From positions 124,001-188,000 of the forward strand of contig MU401490.1 in the NCBI GenBank assembly GCA_022579005.1: a stretch of DNA of 64,000 nt, written 5' to 3'. Below, one piece after another: positions 25,201-37,276 of this stretch. This DNA is from Poronia punctata. Taxonomy: Eukaryota; Ascomycota; Sordariomycetes; Xylariales; Xylariaceae. A model generated the notes under the pieces. The model searched no databases. It saw only the letters and a program-made list of their open reading frames with translations, and had not been told where the DNA came from. Position numbers and translations under genes: made by a program. Position 1 is the first letter of the stretch. Every line of letters begins with the position of its first letter.

Positions 25201-28200
25201 CTGGATATAGCGTACCTACACGCCTTTTCTTAGGAGCTATACTGGATTTCCTGTCTATGCTGGCCCTGTTCCGGTGTGGTTTACCGTCTCGGGTGGTGAG
25301 AAAGTGGAGTATGCACTGGCGAGCAGTGTTTGCGAAGCGAAGAACGCGTATGACAATAGTTAGGACATGCGTGCCCAATAGTGTAGCCAGTTTGCAGAGT
25401 CCTGGGCATAGCATATTATGTATGTGATACCGGAGATACCAGAGATACTGGGAATGCCAATGAGGTTTCTTGCGGTATCAACTGTTCGTTCCACTGCGTA
25501 GGCAAATATGTTACGACTGTTTACACTGTAGAGAAACGGGGATAGGGACCCGTCAAATAGCGACAAAACTGTCTTACAAAGCTTTCTAAAGATGCAACTT
25601 GCTTCCCTGAGCGCGACGTACATTCAGGTTTCAACAGTCCACGTAACAGCTATCGGCGGCGGATATCCCAGATAGCAAGAGACCTTGGAAATCTGTTGTA
25701 CAGAACAACACTAGAGCTTTCCTGCCCTAGTTATGCAAATGGAACAAAGGAACTCAAAGTTTCCATACAGACACTGTATAACCTCATTCGCGATGCCATA
25801 CCAACAATGATGTTCAACAATGGAGCGCTTGCTGTAGGCGTCTTTTAGCGTTGTCATGGTTGAAATATAACTATACTCATAGGCACATTAATTTGGGCAC
25901 ATAAAGATAGGTTTTCAAGCTAATATTTACCTCCATGCCGCGACCAGTGTTTGTAACCCCTCTTCCTATCCTAGAAGATGCTACAGCCGAGCATCTCATT
26001 GCCTTCAAAATATCAATTACAATACCTACTATATATGTGTATTAATAGGTACTGTATACATTGTAAGACTTAGTAATACGAAAACCAAGCTACATGCACA
26101 TATAAATATATTCTGTAACTTTTCTGATGCGTTTCAGATGTATAGGAATGGACGATCAGTCCGACTGGAATATACTGCGTGACTGCCTTCATCTGCCATT
26201 CTGCCACCGATGCTCTGGACCTTGCCAAGAAAGGTCAACACCGGCGTTAGCAAAATCTCCTACTAACGCATCTCAATGTCCATTTCTGTGCATTATAGTA
26301 GTACGTTTCAAGTCCTTCAACCGACTAATTGCCTACTGGACTATATAACAGAGCTTACCTAGCTTGGCCTTATAAATTGGATCTTTGAGCAATACTTGCA
26401 GTGCGCCAACACTCGTGTTTGTAAGACGTTTAACTGGAACGTTGGCTTCGGACATATGACTGTTCATCGGTGTGTTGGTGGCGTTCTGCCAGAGGACGAT
26501 GCCGTGGTAGGGCATTAACAGGTCCGAACGCTACATCTACCTACATATATCTACGTATATAGTAGGTACCTGGTACCTAGCCTAACCTACTCGTACCTAG
26601 TCTCTTATAAGTTATCGCCGTTTTACCTACGACCCCTTGGTTTCTGGTGGGTCGGGAAGGAGCAACTCCTGCGTACTTCTACAAAACAAGGAGTTTACGC
26701 CACATCTAGATAATAAATCCACGCCACAACATATATAAAATCCAGACCCCTACTCGTATTCCCACTTAGGAGGTAACAACATCAAGCCTGTACTGATGGC
26801 AAAGCCCTAACTCTGAACATCAACCGGCAGGATAGGCGCTATCCAAATGCCCCCTTGTGGAGTCGAAGATGGGCCTTTCAATAGTTGCCTGCGCATCAAA
26901 GACTTCGTATTATCTAGAATTACATACGCATCGCTATTCCCTGTAGGTAGTCCCTTGGATCGTCGATTCTACAACGGCGCAAGTAGACCATCAGGTCCTA
27001 TTCGTCCGAGCTCCCGTCTCTTCACCCTTGGCCTTTTGACTACCGTTCAGGATCAAATTTGTCCCAGTTCAATACGCGTGCACATCAACCCCACAAGGTG
27101 TTCAGGGCTTGACTGATGCCAATCCAGCTACTTGTACACAGCAAGCCAGTCTCTCAAATCTTTCTTTCCGTTTCTTGTCGCCATGACTAAAGTACCAATC
27201 GTGGGTAGGCCCCGCCTTGCGCTTACCTCTTACCCCGCGGGCGGCTTCCGTCTGCCACTTGCCTTCCACTAGGTTAGTCCCGTGTTTGTGGTGGGCTTGA
27301 ATGAAGCTCCCCATCCCCATTCCTATCCGGGCTATTCCCATCCTCATCCCCTGTCCCCCTCGTCTCCAGCAGAGGGGCGTCGGCATTAGGAGCGCGCGTC
27401 TCATTTCTCTCAGGTGACTCGATCGGCCTCTGATATATTAGGGAGGTGTCCTTTCCTTTTCCCGTCCGTTCTTGAGTCAGGCCCAGAGCTTGAGGAATCT
27501 CAGCGTGCGACGGTGCCCTTGCTCCTGTCGAGGCAGGGATAGTGTGGGGCAGCGGACAAGGGTGAACTTCGAGAGGCTAGGGGGGTCTTTGAGCTTGACC
27601 TGCAGCCAAAGGAGATCATTGGTTCAGTAGCCTGCAATAAGGTCCCGTCATCCAACCAGCTGACACACCTTTTGATGCTGGATACCCGGGTCTAACCCCA
27701 GACCGGCGAGCAAATCACGAACGAGCTTGGCGGTAGAACACTCGAGTACCTAACCTACCCCACCGCGCCCACCCCTCCCAAGACCAGACACTCCACTCCA
27801 TGTTCAGATGCAAGTTTGCTGCACCTTGTCGAAGCCATCCAATCGCATCTGGTCTGGCAGCATCTCATCAGTCTTGAAGCTGCTACGGCCTGCACATAAA
27901 CCCAGTATGACATTGCGTCGCTTCGCTCTTGGCATACTACGCTTCAAGAAACGACGACGCGGCCCCGCGGCCTCTTATCTTTCTCTATTATTGTGGCTGG
28001 TGCCCGAAATGCCATGCCCCCACCGTCGCCCCCCGTCCGAGTCAACCGAGTCTGTTCCCGTAACCAGAACTTCAGCCTCTTAAGCCCCCTCAACCCGGGG
28101 AGGGGTCTTCTGAATATCCTCTGGTTGGTCCGTAACACACAGGCAGGCAGGCGGGCAGGCAGGGAGACATGCATATACGTACACAAGTGAAACGAGTAAA

Positions 28201-31200
28201 CGATGTTTCCAAGACCGCTGCGTATACCATGACACCTGGTTAAACTTGGATCCTGGAAGTTTCGTCGAACGACCCGCCCACCTTCGGCAGTCTCAGGTTG
28301 ACGTCTGCCTGTAGGCGGTATTGATAGGCCCCAAGGTGTGCACTCCACGATCTGAAAAGGATTCAACCCACCCATCCACACAGAGAGGAGGGGTTAGATA
28401 AGCCTATATCTGTTCGCCCGTTGCTTGTGCATATCCACAACAGCGCGGGAAACCCCTGTTACCCGCTCTTGCAGGCTTCCATAGGAACACGGCCGACTGA
28501 GGAACTAACTAACCTACCTATTGTGCATATGTAGTCTGCTTTAGCGAAAAGTGAATCAACTCCCGTTGGAGTCCTACGGTCCACAGAAGAGGTTATTGCA
28601 CCTTGCGCTCCGTCCGCCCTCGTGGGCCTCTACGAGTACATGGTACCGCACTACAGGACCTGCCCTTGTTCTCACTCCCGCGTCCCATGTCCCATGTCCT
28701 GTATCCTGTGTCTTGTACCATGTGCCCTGACAGGCTGCGGTGGTATGCCAGACTAAATCAGCATGTCTGGTTTCTCGACCGAAGCAGACACCGCGTTTAC
28801 ATATGACGTAATAGTGACGATACACGTTGTGCGCCTGAAGGTGTACAGACACAACACCGAGAAAGTCTGGATACCTGGTAAGAGGCGACCCAGCTTGATC
28901 GATAGGGGTACAGAGATCAGAGACCATTTCACACGGGTGGGCTGTGATCGTACCTCGTTCGAAGCTTAACTGGACTACCTTTCAGGCTGTGACGTTTGTT
29001 TCGTCCATGCTCATTCTTGGATATCTCGTACACTCCCCTACGTGTATCGAGTCTGAGCGCAGTTGTACTAGCCACCTACCTTGAAGTAACACATCAATTA
29101 GTGCTCCCATCCGAAGGTAGCAACCACATGGGGGTATGTCGTCTTACAACAACAATATTTCGGAAACCCATTCCGAAAACCTGGTCGAAGGCGCAGTATT
29201 GTGGCTTGGTAGCTGACAACAAGTGACCAACCCTTTGTGTCGATATGTTTATTGATTATCTCCTTTAAGCCACCCTGGCGTTTAACCTGTACGCGTGTTC
29301 CGGCTTCGGTACAAAGGGACGGATAGCGCGAAAATATCAAGATTAAAGAAAGTGAACGGAGCCACCAGGACAAGCGGACGACAAGCGGACAAAGTAAGAT
29401 CGACCGAATAGATACACCAAAATAGGCCAAGGGAATCTGTTGGGCAAGTACCCCCTACCCCCTTCTGAAATCCCAACTGAAGAGCTCAGAAGTCAGCCGG
29501 TGTGGTAGACCCAGGAATGGGAAGGGGTTTGGTACAGGATGATGGCATCCCCGGGCGTCAGAGCAAAGCAATCCACATCGTTAGTAGGACGCCATGGCAC
29601 TCGGGAATAACGCAATATTTCGCAGAGTCCCCAGTTTCTGCACGGCACTAATGACAGAAAAATAGATACAATATTATGGGCACATGGCCGGCGGATTACT
29701 CCAAACTGAGAAGTGTCCGTGGTAAATCGCCGACATCATGAGCTAAAATAAAAAACGTCCCCGCTGGGCCGCTGTTACGAGGCCAGACTCCTAGCTTAGT
29801 AGGCTAGACGAAAACGATGATTTTCTTACTGACACATTTTGTGGGGTTTCTGCGCGAGATGTTTGCTCCCTCGATGCTGATGGGATCATATCTACCACGA
29901 GACTCACCGAAAAAAACCACTCTCTTACGCTTTTGCCCACTTACCTCTCACTTTGCTATCCCCTCTTACTACAACCGCCCCCTCCACATCCATGAGAGTC
30001 GAGACCCATAGGCATGGACTGTTTACTTTTCTAGTCTAAACCGGTGGAAAGGCAGGAAACCTTGGACCGGGCAGATATGAGACCATCTCGCCAATCTGTC
30101 CTCGTCACGCGGCAACCCAAAACGCGCTACACCGGGATGTATGAAGGGGTAAAAGGGGAGGGGGGTTCGGAGGCGGGGTGCAAGCCACCACCATGTCGTG
30201 GATCAGAAGATTCCCACCGCATCCCAGATGTGATGCAAGAACCCCTTGAACCTTTTTTTTCCTCTGTCGCGTTATTGCCGTTGAAGTTGGATTTAAGCTG
30301 CCTGTATGTTCGTCGATCGTTGGAACTACCCGCGACCCCCTTCTCAACCCACCAACAACCCTTGCATCGATTTGTCGATCTTGGTGGCACGGCTTCTCGC
30401 TTGATGAGTGCAGGCAGGGCGAAGTGACTATGTATATGGGTAGGTATGCACGACAGGCGAGTTTTGGGCTGCTTTAGATTATCATATCACACCAAGGTCG
30501 ATCATGGGAATGGCTCCGCGACTCGGGGCAGTAACATGGGAAAAATGAAATAGAACAGAATAAAGGCTCGAGCATACGCGTCCGCCAACCAGGACGCGTA
30601 GACTTACTTGGTCCCTCCCCACCTTGCCCTCTATGATAGCGTATTCGAGGCGCAGGTAAGAAAAGCTCGCTTGACTAGCGGACATGGCTGGCTCCCTGGG
30701 CTGGCTGGCTGCATATGCCACCTCCACAAACCAAGGAGTATGAGCAAGCACTTGCTGGGACTGACGCTATGGACAGAGATATATATCCGGTTGAAATGGA
30801 TGTCGATCATATGACAGACCAGAATAACATCGTCTAAGAAGACCCTTAAAACCCTTTCCCCCTCCCTTTGCGTACCCAGTCATGGGGAAAAGGAAAAACA
30901 CCAAGGGTCTTTTGAGATAGATAACAAACCTATGTCTCGTCGCCGGCCATCTGCAGTAACGTTGGCCATCCCTCAGGTCATCCCTCAGGCTTGCATTGCA
31001 TACATGTGCTGCATCGGACTTTTTTACGTTTGAACAAAAAAACCGATAGAGGATACAATACGATACGATAACGAAGGCGACTAGGTACCTAATGTATCGA
31101 CAGATATAGACACAGACACATACATACATACATATAGGTACAAGCGCTAGACACAGACGGCAATAGGCGAGCCGGATAGATTGGTTAGATATAACATAAC

Positions 31201-31394
31201 CTCTTAGGCATAGAAGCGTATGAATAAAAAGATTAGATTATATGAAGTCAAAGTTCCACGGTTCAGACTCGACTCGACTCGACTGGAGTTTTTTCTTTCT
31301 TGAAAAAAAAAATCCCACAAGTGTATATGCACAAGCACGAAAAAAGGCATGTAACGATAGATAAGATTCCCCAGATGTTGGTCACTTGGAGGGG

Positions 31395-31396
<2 letters not shown>

Positions 31397-31437
<41 letters not shown>
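31397..31437 (+). repeat. GT microsatellite
   Basis: About twenty uninterrupted GT dinucleotides. Frames through it on both strands (Cys-Val or Thr-His runs) are artefacts of the repeat. Confidence 0.95.
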
Positions 31438-31438
<1 letters not shown>

Positions 31439-31803
31439 ATGAGTGTTACACGCGCCCGCATACCGGCTGCAGGCCGCGATGGAGATCGTTGCAGTTGCAG
31501 TTGTACTTTGCGGCTTTCTTTGGTCCGGTTTTTTTTTTTTTTTTTTCGGTTGCTGTGCCTCATTTTCTTTCTTCTTTTCTTACGCCCCCTTTTTGAATCT
31601 ATAAAGTAGGTAGGTAGGTTAGGCAGGTGTGGACATATGGATATTTTATTTATTTATGTTTTGAGATGCGCTATTGCGGCGACATACCTACCTTTACCTA
31701 CCTAATCTACTTCTCCACAATATCGAACGTGTATACTAATCTAAAGTATTGTATTCAAAGGAAGCAAAGCAAAGCAAAAGCCGTCGGGAATAGGTATTAG
31801 TTT

Positions 31804-31826
31804 CCCCCCCCCCCCCCCCCCCCCCC
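31804..31826 (+). repeat. Poly-C run of 23
   Basis: A 23-base C homopolymer, followed by a pyrimidine-rich CTCTC stretch. Confidence 0.9.
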
Positions 31827-32035
31827 TTTCCTTCTCCTCTCCTCTCCTCTGCTCACCCCTCCCTTGTACGTAACATAACATGGGAGCAAGCAAGCAAGCA
31901 AGCAACTGGGCCGTCACCAGGTAGGTAAGGTAGGTCTGCGGAACCTGACGGGATGTGGGCAGCTTTTTCTCTTTCTATTTATCTGAGGTAGGTTACTCTG
32001 TCTATCTACGTACTCTGATTCGCCTTCCTTTTTTT

Positions 32036-32053
32036 GGGGGGGGGGGGGGGGGG
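32036..32053 (+). repeat. Poly-G run of 18
   Basis: An 18-base G homopolymer flanked by T-runs, about 230 bp from the poly-C run at 31804 and of opposite sense. Confidence 0.9.
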
Positions 32054-33318
32054 TTTTTCATTTTCTTGTTTTCTTAATAACGTATCCTATCGTATCTACT
32101 CGTAACTTCCCTCATCGCCGGACAAAGTACGTGTATGTAGGTATTGCATTTGCCAGCAACCCCTTTGCCTAATAAGTCAAGACTTAAATCCCCCACTTGC
32201 GCGTGGTGTACTCGTAGCTATACGTACCTACATAAATAGGTAGAAAGATACCTAGGTGGTCATACCTTAGGTAAGTTGTATGTTTCACCATTCCCGCCGA
32301 TGTGCAAAGTCTGGATCGCGGAGAATTTTAGAAAATAAGAGTGTAAGTAAAGTAGGTAGGTACGAGTAGGTAGAAATATAAGTACATAAACTCGTGATCC
32401 GGGATACTGGCTTGTAATCGACTTGGGGTTGAAGTATGATACGGTAGTCCAAGGTTACCTACATGTAGGTAATGTATGTATGTATCTACTTGCATATACC
32501 GTACCTAGGTAGTCCACGGTGGTTGTTACGGTTGAAGTTACTACTCGTGTGACACGGTACTATCTATCTAACGTACAAGCAAATGGTGACATCTTTCTAT
32601 TGCTGCTCACTTTTCCTACTTAAAGGTACTTTACCTACCACCTCAATATACGAGTAGTTAAACTCTATTGTATAAATGTACAAACAGTTTCCGCACAGAC
32701 TACTACGAGTAGAGAGCCATTCAACAAAATCAAGAGCGTGGCGGCTAGCGCTTCAATGCATACATACTTTAACTAGAGGCGTTATTGATAGCCGATAATA
32801 TAGCGCGGCGCGGGGTTGGACTGTGACGATTTAAAAGAGAAGGTTCCTTATCGTAGCAGCTGCAGGATATACCAGTACCTACGCTGCTGACAAAGATAGG
32901 GCAGGTGATTTGTGTTGGTACGCGTAGGTACCTCAAAGTACAGTGTACGTACCTCTTCTGTGTGCAGATCCAGAGGCGAACTAGGTACCTATGCCCAAAA
33001 TTGCTCGCTGACAGGCGCTGTGACACTGCTGATTTGTCCAAACTACCGCCTTCAATTTTCCGGTTTTTTTTTGAAACGGCCTTTTTGTCAAACTCTTATC
33101 GTTGATAAGCAATTAGACATCGCGAGGCATCAAGCTCATACGTCAAGCGGAAGCCCGAGAAGCAAGTCATTTCCACGGCAAAAGACACAATACAGAATCT
33201 TGTGCCATCTATTAGATTTGGGGGTACTGAGTAGTAGACGCGACGACTACCTATTTGACCCGACCCACCCTGGTGAAGAAGCCGGGCACACACACAGCCC
33301 AGCCCAGCCCAGCCCGTC

Positions 33319-36300
33319 ATGACAAGCCTCAAGAGGTCCGTCATCACGGACCCATACGCATCAAACCTTTCTAGCAAGGTCTACGTGAGGTCGACTAAGA
33401 ATGGCAAAGTCCAAAAGATTGTTCGTGAGGTTTACTTGAGACAAGATATCCCATGCTCGTCGCGATTATGTTCCGACTGTCTGGCCACGGCGCCGAGGAG
33501 CGCCACCGGAGTCGGTAAGTCTTTTTTTCTTTCTTCTCAAATACCTATTTACTTGCGATTGGTGTAACGGTCACCTGACTGATTGATTACATAACAGTGA
33601 GCCCCTTTGTTCTCTCGGAGAAGCCAGCAGGCACCCAGGCATATCCTCAGGGACACTACCTGGTCCCGGACACAAACGCCTTGCTCAATGCCATGGACCT
33701 GTTCGAACAGGGGTCCGCCTTCTTCGACGTGATCATTCTGCAGACCGTCCTAGAGGAGCTGCGGAACCGGTCTTTGCCCTTGTACAACAGGCTCATCGGT
33801 CTGACCAAGAGCCAAGAAAAGAGGTTCTACGTCTTCTTCAACGAATTCCGACTGGAGACGTACGTCAATCGGGAGCAGGACGAAAGCATCAATGACCGCA
33901 ATGATCGTGCCGTCAGACTGGCTGTCAAGTGGTACAATGATCACCTAGGCCGGACGAGGTCCAAGAACCTCCCCGTCACCGTCATGCTGTCCGACGACAG
34001 GGGAAACCTGGAGAAGGCAAAGCAGGAAAAGGTCCCGGCCATCAACCTACGTGACTACGTCTCAGGCTTAAAGGATGCCGAGAGATTACTGGACATGATT
34101 GCCGAGGTTCAGGAACGCACTGCTTCCAAGGAAAAGGCGACTGCCTTCCTCTATCCCGAGTACTACACCTTGTCCAAGATGATGACGGGGGTGAAGAAGG
34201 GCATGTTGCACCAGGGGATATTCAATGTTTCGCCATATAACTACCTCGAGGGTTCTATCAAAGTGCCCGCTTTCCCAAAACCCCTTCTGATCCTAGGAAG
34301 AGAAAACATCAATCGATCTGTAGATGGTGATGTGGTGGTGGTCGAAGTGCTGCCCCAAGACCAGTGGAAAGAGCCTTCGACCAAGATCATAGAAGAGGAG
34401 ACGGTAACGAAGAATGAAAACGCCGACAACGACGATGCCGGGATGGATGCCGTCTCGGAAAAGGAACGACGTGCCCTTCAGGAAGAAGTGAGGAAGACGC
34501 AAGGCTTGGCCAACGAGGGCCGGCCACAACCGACTGCGAGAGTGGTTGGCGTCATCAAACGGAACTGGCGCCAGTACGTCGGTCATATCGACCCCTCGTC
34601 AGTCAGCCAATCTGCCAAGCAAGGCCGCAAGCAGGAGAGCGTCTTCCTCATTGCCATGGACAAGAAGATCCCCAAAATCCGGATACGGACGCGACAGGCT
34701 GGTGAGCTTCTCGGAAAGCGAATCCTCGTCACCATCGACTCGTGGGATCGCGAATCGAGACACCCTGTGGGCCACTTTGTCCGCTCGCTGGGCGAACTGG
34801 AGTCCAAGGCTGCCGAGACGGAGGCGCTCTTGCTCGAATACGATGTACAATATCGACCATTCCCCAAGACTGTCCTGGACTGCCTGCCCAAAGAGGGCCA
34901 TGATTGGAGAGTGCCGGAAAGCACGGACGATGCAGGTTGGAAGGACAGGGAAGATCTCAGGGGCTTGCTGATCTGTAGCATCGATCCTGTTGGCTGTCAG
35001 GACATTGACGATGCCCTGCACGCCAAACAGCTACCGAACGGTAACTACGAGGTGGGCGTGCATATTGCCGACGTGTCCCACTTCGTCAAGCCGGCCAATG
35101 CGATGGACTTGGAAGCGAGTATCCGCGGCACGACCGTCTATCTGGTCGATAAGCGCATCGACATGCTTCCCATGCTCCTGGGCACCGATCTGTGCTCTTT
35201 GAAGCCCTATGTAGAGCGCTATGCCTTTTCCGTCATTTGGGAGATGAACGCGGCGGCCGACATTGTGAGCGTGCGCTTCACCAAGTCGGTCATCAAATCC
35301 CGCGAGGCGTTCAGTTACGAGCAGGCCCAGCTGCGCATCGACGACACGTCGCAGCAGGACGACCTCACTAACGGCATGCGAACACTCCTGATGCTCTCCA
35401 AGAAGCTGAAGCAGAAGCGCATGGATGCTGGCGCCCTCAGCCTCTCGTCCCCCGAGGTCAAAGTGCAGATGGAGTCGGAAACGTCAGACCCGATCGACGT
35501 CAAGACGAAAGAGCTGCTCGACACCAACTCGCTAGTCGAGGAATTCATGTTACTCGCCAATACGAGCGTGGCAGCCAAGATATACGACGCCTTCCCACAG
35601 ACGGCCATCCTACGACGCCATGCCCCCCCTCCCAAGACCAACTTCGACGAGCTCGCGAACCAACTTAAAGTGAAGCGTGGTCTCGAGCTCCGGTTCGACT
35701 CATCCAAGGCTCTAGCCGACTCTCTCGACACCTGCGTCGACCCCGCCGAGCCCTTCTTCAACACGCTCATCCGCATCATGGCAACCCGCTGCATGATGAG
35801 CGCCGAATACTTCTGCGCCGGCACCCAAGCATACCCCGAATTCCGCCACTACGGCCTAGCCTCCGAGATCTACACACATTTCACCAGTCCGATCCGCCGC
35901 TACGCCGATCTCCAAGCCCACAGACAACTAGCAGCAGCCATCGACTACGAACCCATGCACCCTGCCGTGCGCGCCCGCGGCCGTCTCGAAGCCGTGTGCA
36001 AGAACATCAACGTACGTCACCGCAACGCGCAGCTGGCCGGTCGCGCCTCGGTAGCTTATTACGTCGGACAATCTCTCAAGGGCCGCGTGGCCGAGGAAGA
36101 CGGTTTCGTCATGAAGATCTTCAGCAACGGCTTCGTCGTCCTGGTCCCCCGCTTCGGTATCGAGGGTCTCATCCGTCTGCGCGATCTCGCCGACCCGGAA
36201 CCGGAGGGTCAGTACGATGCCGACACGTACACGTTGCGTCTTTCGGGTAGTTATGACGCCACTGTCGAGCTATTCCAAAAGGTCAGGGTCCGTATTCGCG

Positions 36301-36362
36301 ATGTCAAGGACGAGGCTACGGGGAAGAGGGGGGCGAAGATGGAACTTGTTGGTGCTGAGTAA
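33319..36362 (+). CDS. DIS3: Exosome nuclease Dis3/Rrp44
   Basis: Catalytic subunit of the RNA exosome, combining an endonucleolytic PIN domain with a processive 3'-5' RNase II-type exonuclease in nucleus and cytoplasm. Exons 33319-33514 and 33598-36362 are joined across an 83-nt intron (gtaagt...aacag), giving 986 residues, close to yeast Rrp44. In order: CR3 motif with Cys46, Cys51 and Cys54; PIN domain starting at PDTNALL (Asp90); cold-shock domains; RNB domain with the metal-binding pattern Asp528, Asp534, Asp536, Asp537 in IDPVGCQDIDDAL; the RRHAPPP and RRYADLQAHRQLAA segments; and a C-terminal S1 domain. Both nuclease sites look intact. It is convergent with Sld3, 914 bp away. The Met at 33319 leads directly into the conserved N-terminus (MTSLKRSV), so the start is well placed. 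Confidence 0.97.
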
Positions 36363-36790
36363 AGCGCTTTTTTTTTTTTTCCCCTTTCCTCTTCGTGGTG
36401 GTGGTTAAATGTGGTTTAGGTAGGGAAAAGGGAAAAGGGAGAAGAAAGCCCAAGGGGGGTTTTACTAGTCAGCTAGCTAGACTACCTACCTAACCTATGT
36501 AGGTAACCAACCATAAGTACTTATTCTAAATAAACAAAAATCGTGATTAAATCATATTGTACTGTATTGTATTGTTTAGATGGGATGGAGTTGAAGTAGG
36601 TGGTAGCATGACAAACCAACCAACCAACCAACCAACCCCATGAGGGAAAAAAAGAAAAAAAGAAAAAAAAGAAAAAAAAAGAAAGAGAATAAACCCAAGG
36701 AAGGACCTCATAGCGAACGAACTTACGTACAAAACGACCACTTATGTGAGGAGAAAAAAGTACTTCTTTATATCTAACCTAGACATTTTG

Positions 36791-36869
36791 TTTATTTTTT
36801 ATTTTATTTTTTATTTTATTTTTTATTTTATTTTTTATTTTATTTTTTATTTTATTTTTTATTTTATTT
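36791..36869 (+). repeat. 12-bp minisatellite ATTTTTTATTTT
   Basis: About six to seven near-perfect copies of a 12-base unit with alternating T6 and T4 between single A residues. Located about 430 bp past the Dis3 stop codon. Confidence 0.9.
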
Positions 36870-37180
36870 CAAATTTGTATTATTTCATCTTCTTCTTTTG
36901 TTTACTTGACCAGCCCGACCATTTCACTTTCCATCCATCCTTTTATCGATACCCTTTCTGCGTATAAGTGAAATCTTGCACTGCAGAATTTGCAAATGTC
37001 TATTTCTCCTAAGAAACCTCCTACCCCCCCTTCGCCCGTGCCGCATCCTATAAACTCTCTCTAATGCTTGCTGGGCGTATGATGGAATATATATATATAT
37101 ATATATGTATATACTACTTGTTTGTTTGTATTCGTAACCATTCGTAATTTCGTAATCGTTTCGTGTCCGTGTTTTACATT

Positions 37181-37199
37181 CCCCCCCCCCCCCCCCCCC
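37181..37199 (+). repeat. Poly-C run of 19
   Basis: A 19-base C homopolymer about 80 bp beyond the Sld3 stop codon, on the 3' side of that gene. Confidence 0.9.
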
Positions 37200-37276
37200 G
37201 GCAAATTTTCAGCCCCCTTGACCTTTGACCCATTGTCATGGTAGGACCTAAACCTAGTTATTAAGTCATGTAATAA

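Larger units (their letters stand above)
17815..33318. other. 15.5 kb gene-poor region
   Basis: No frame longer than 145 codons and none with recognisable similarity on either strand. Base composition is mixed, not AT-extreme, so it does not look RIP-degraded. It contains a GGC/GTC-rich trinucleotide stretch just upstream of the Rsc7-like start (17850-17880), several microsatellites listed separately, a perfect 14-bp inverted repeat (19254-19287), two long poly-C/poly-G tracts and many TACTCGTA-type words. I searched by eye for tRNA A/B boxes and saw none. Non-coding RNAs or very divergent small genes cannot be excluded. The left end must contain the Rsc7 promoter and the right end the Dis3 promoter. 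Confidence 0.5.
36363..37276. other. Convergent 3' flank region Dis3/Sld3
   Basis: 914 bp holding both 3' ends. It contains T- and A-tracts, a CCAA tandem (36616-36635), the 12-bp AT minisatellite at 36791-36869, a TA repeat near 37089-37106 and a 19-base poly-C. No coding potential was found. Confidence 0.6.

Noticed and set aside
27944..28381. 145-codon minus-strand frame in the gene desert
   Set aside because: Longest frame in the desert, but its sequence is Arg/Pro-rich in the way of GC-rich non-coding DNA and shows no known motif.
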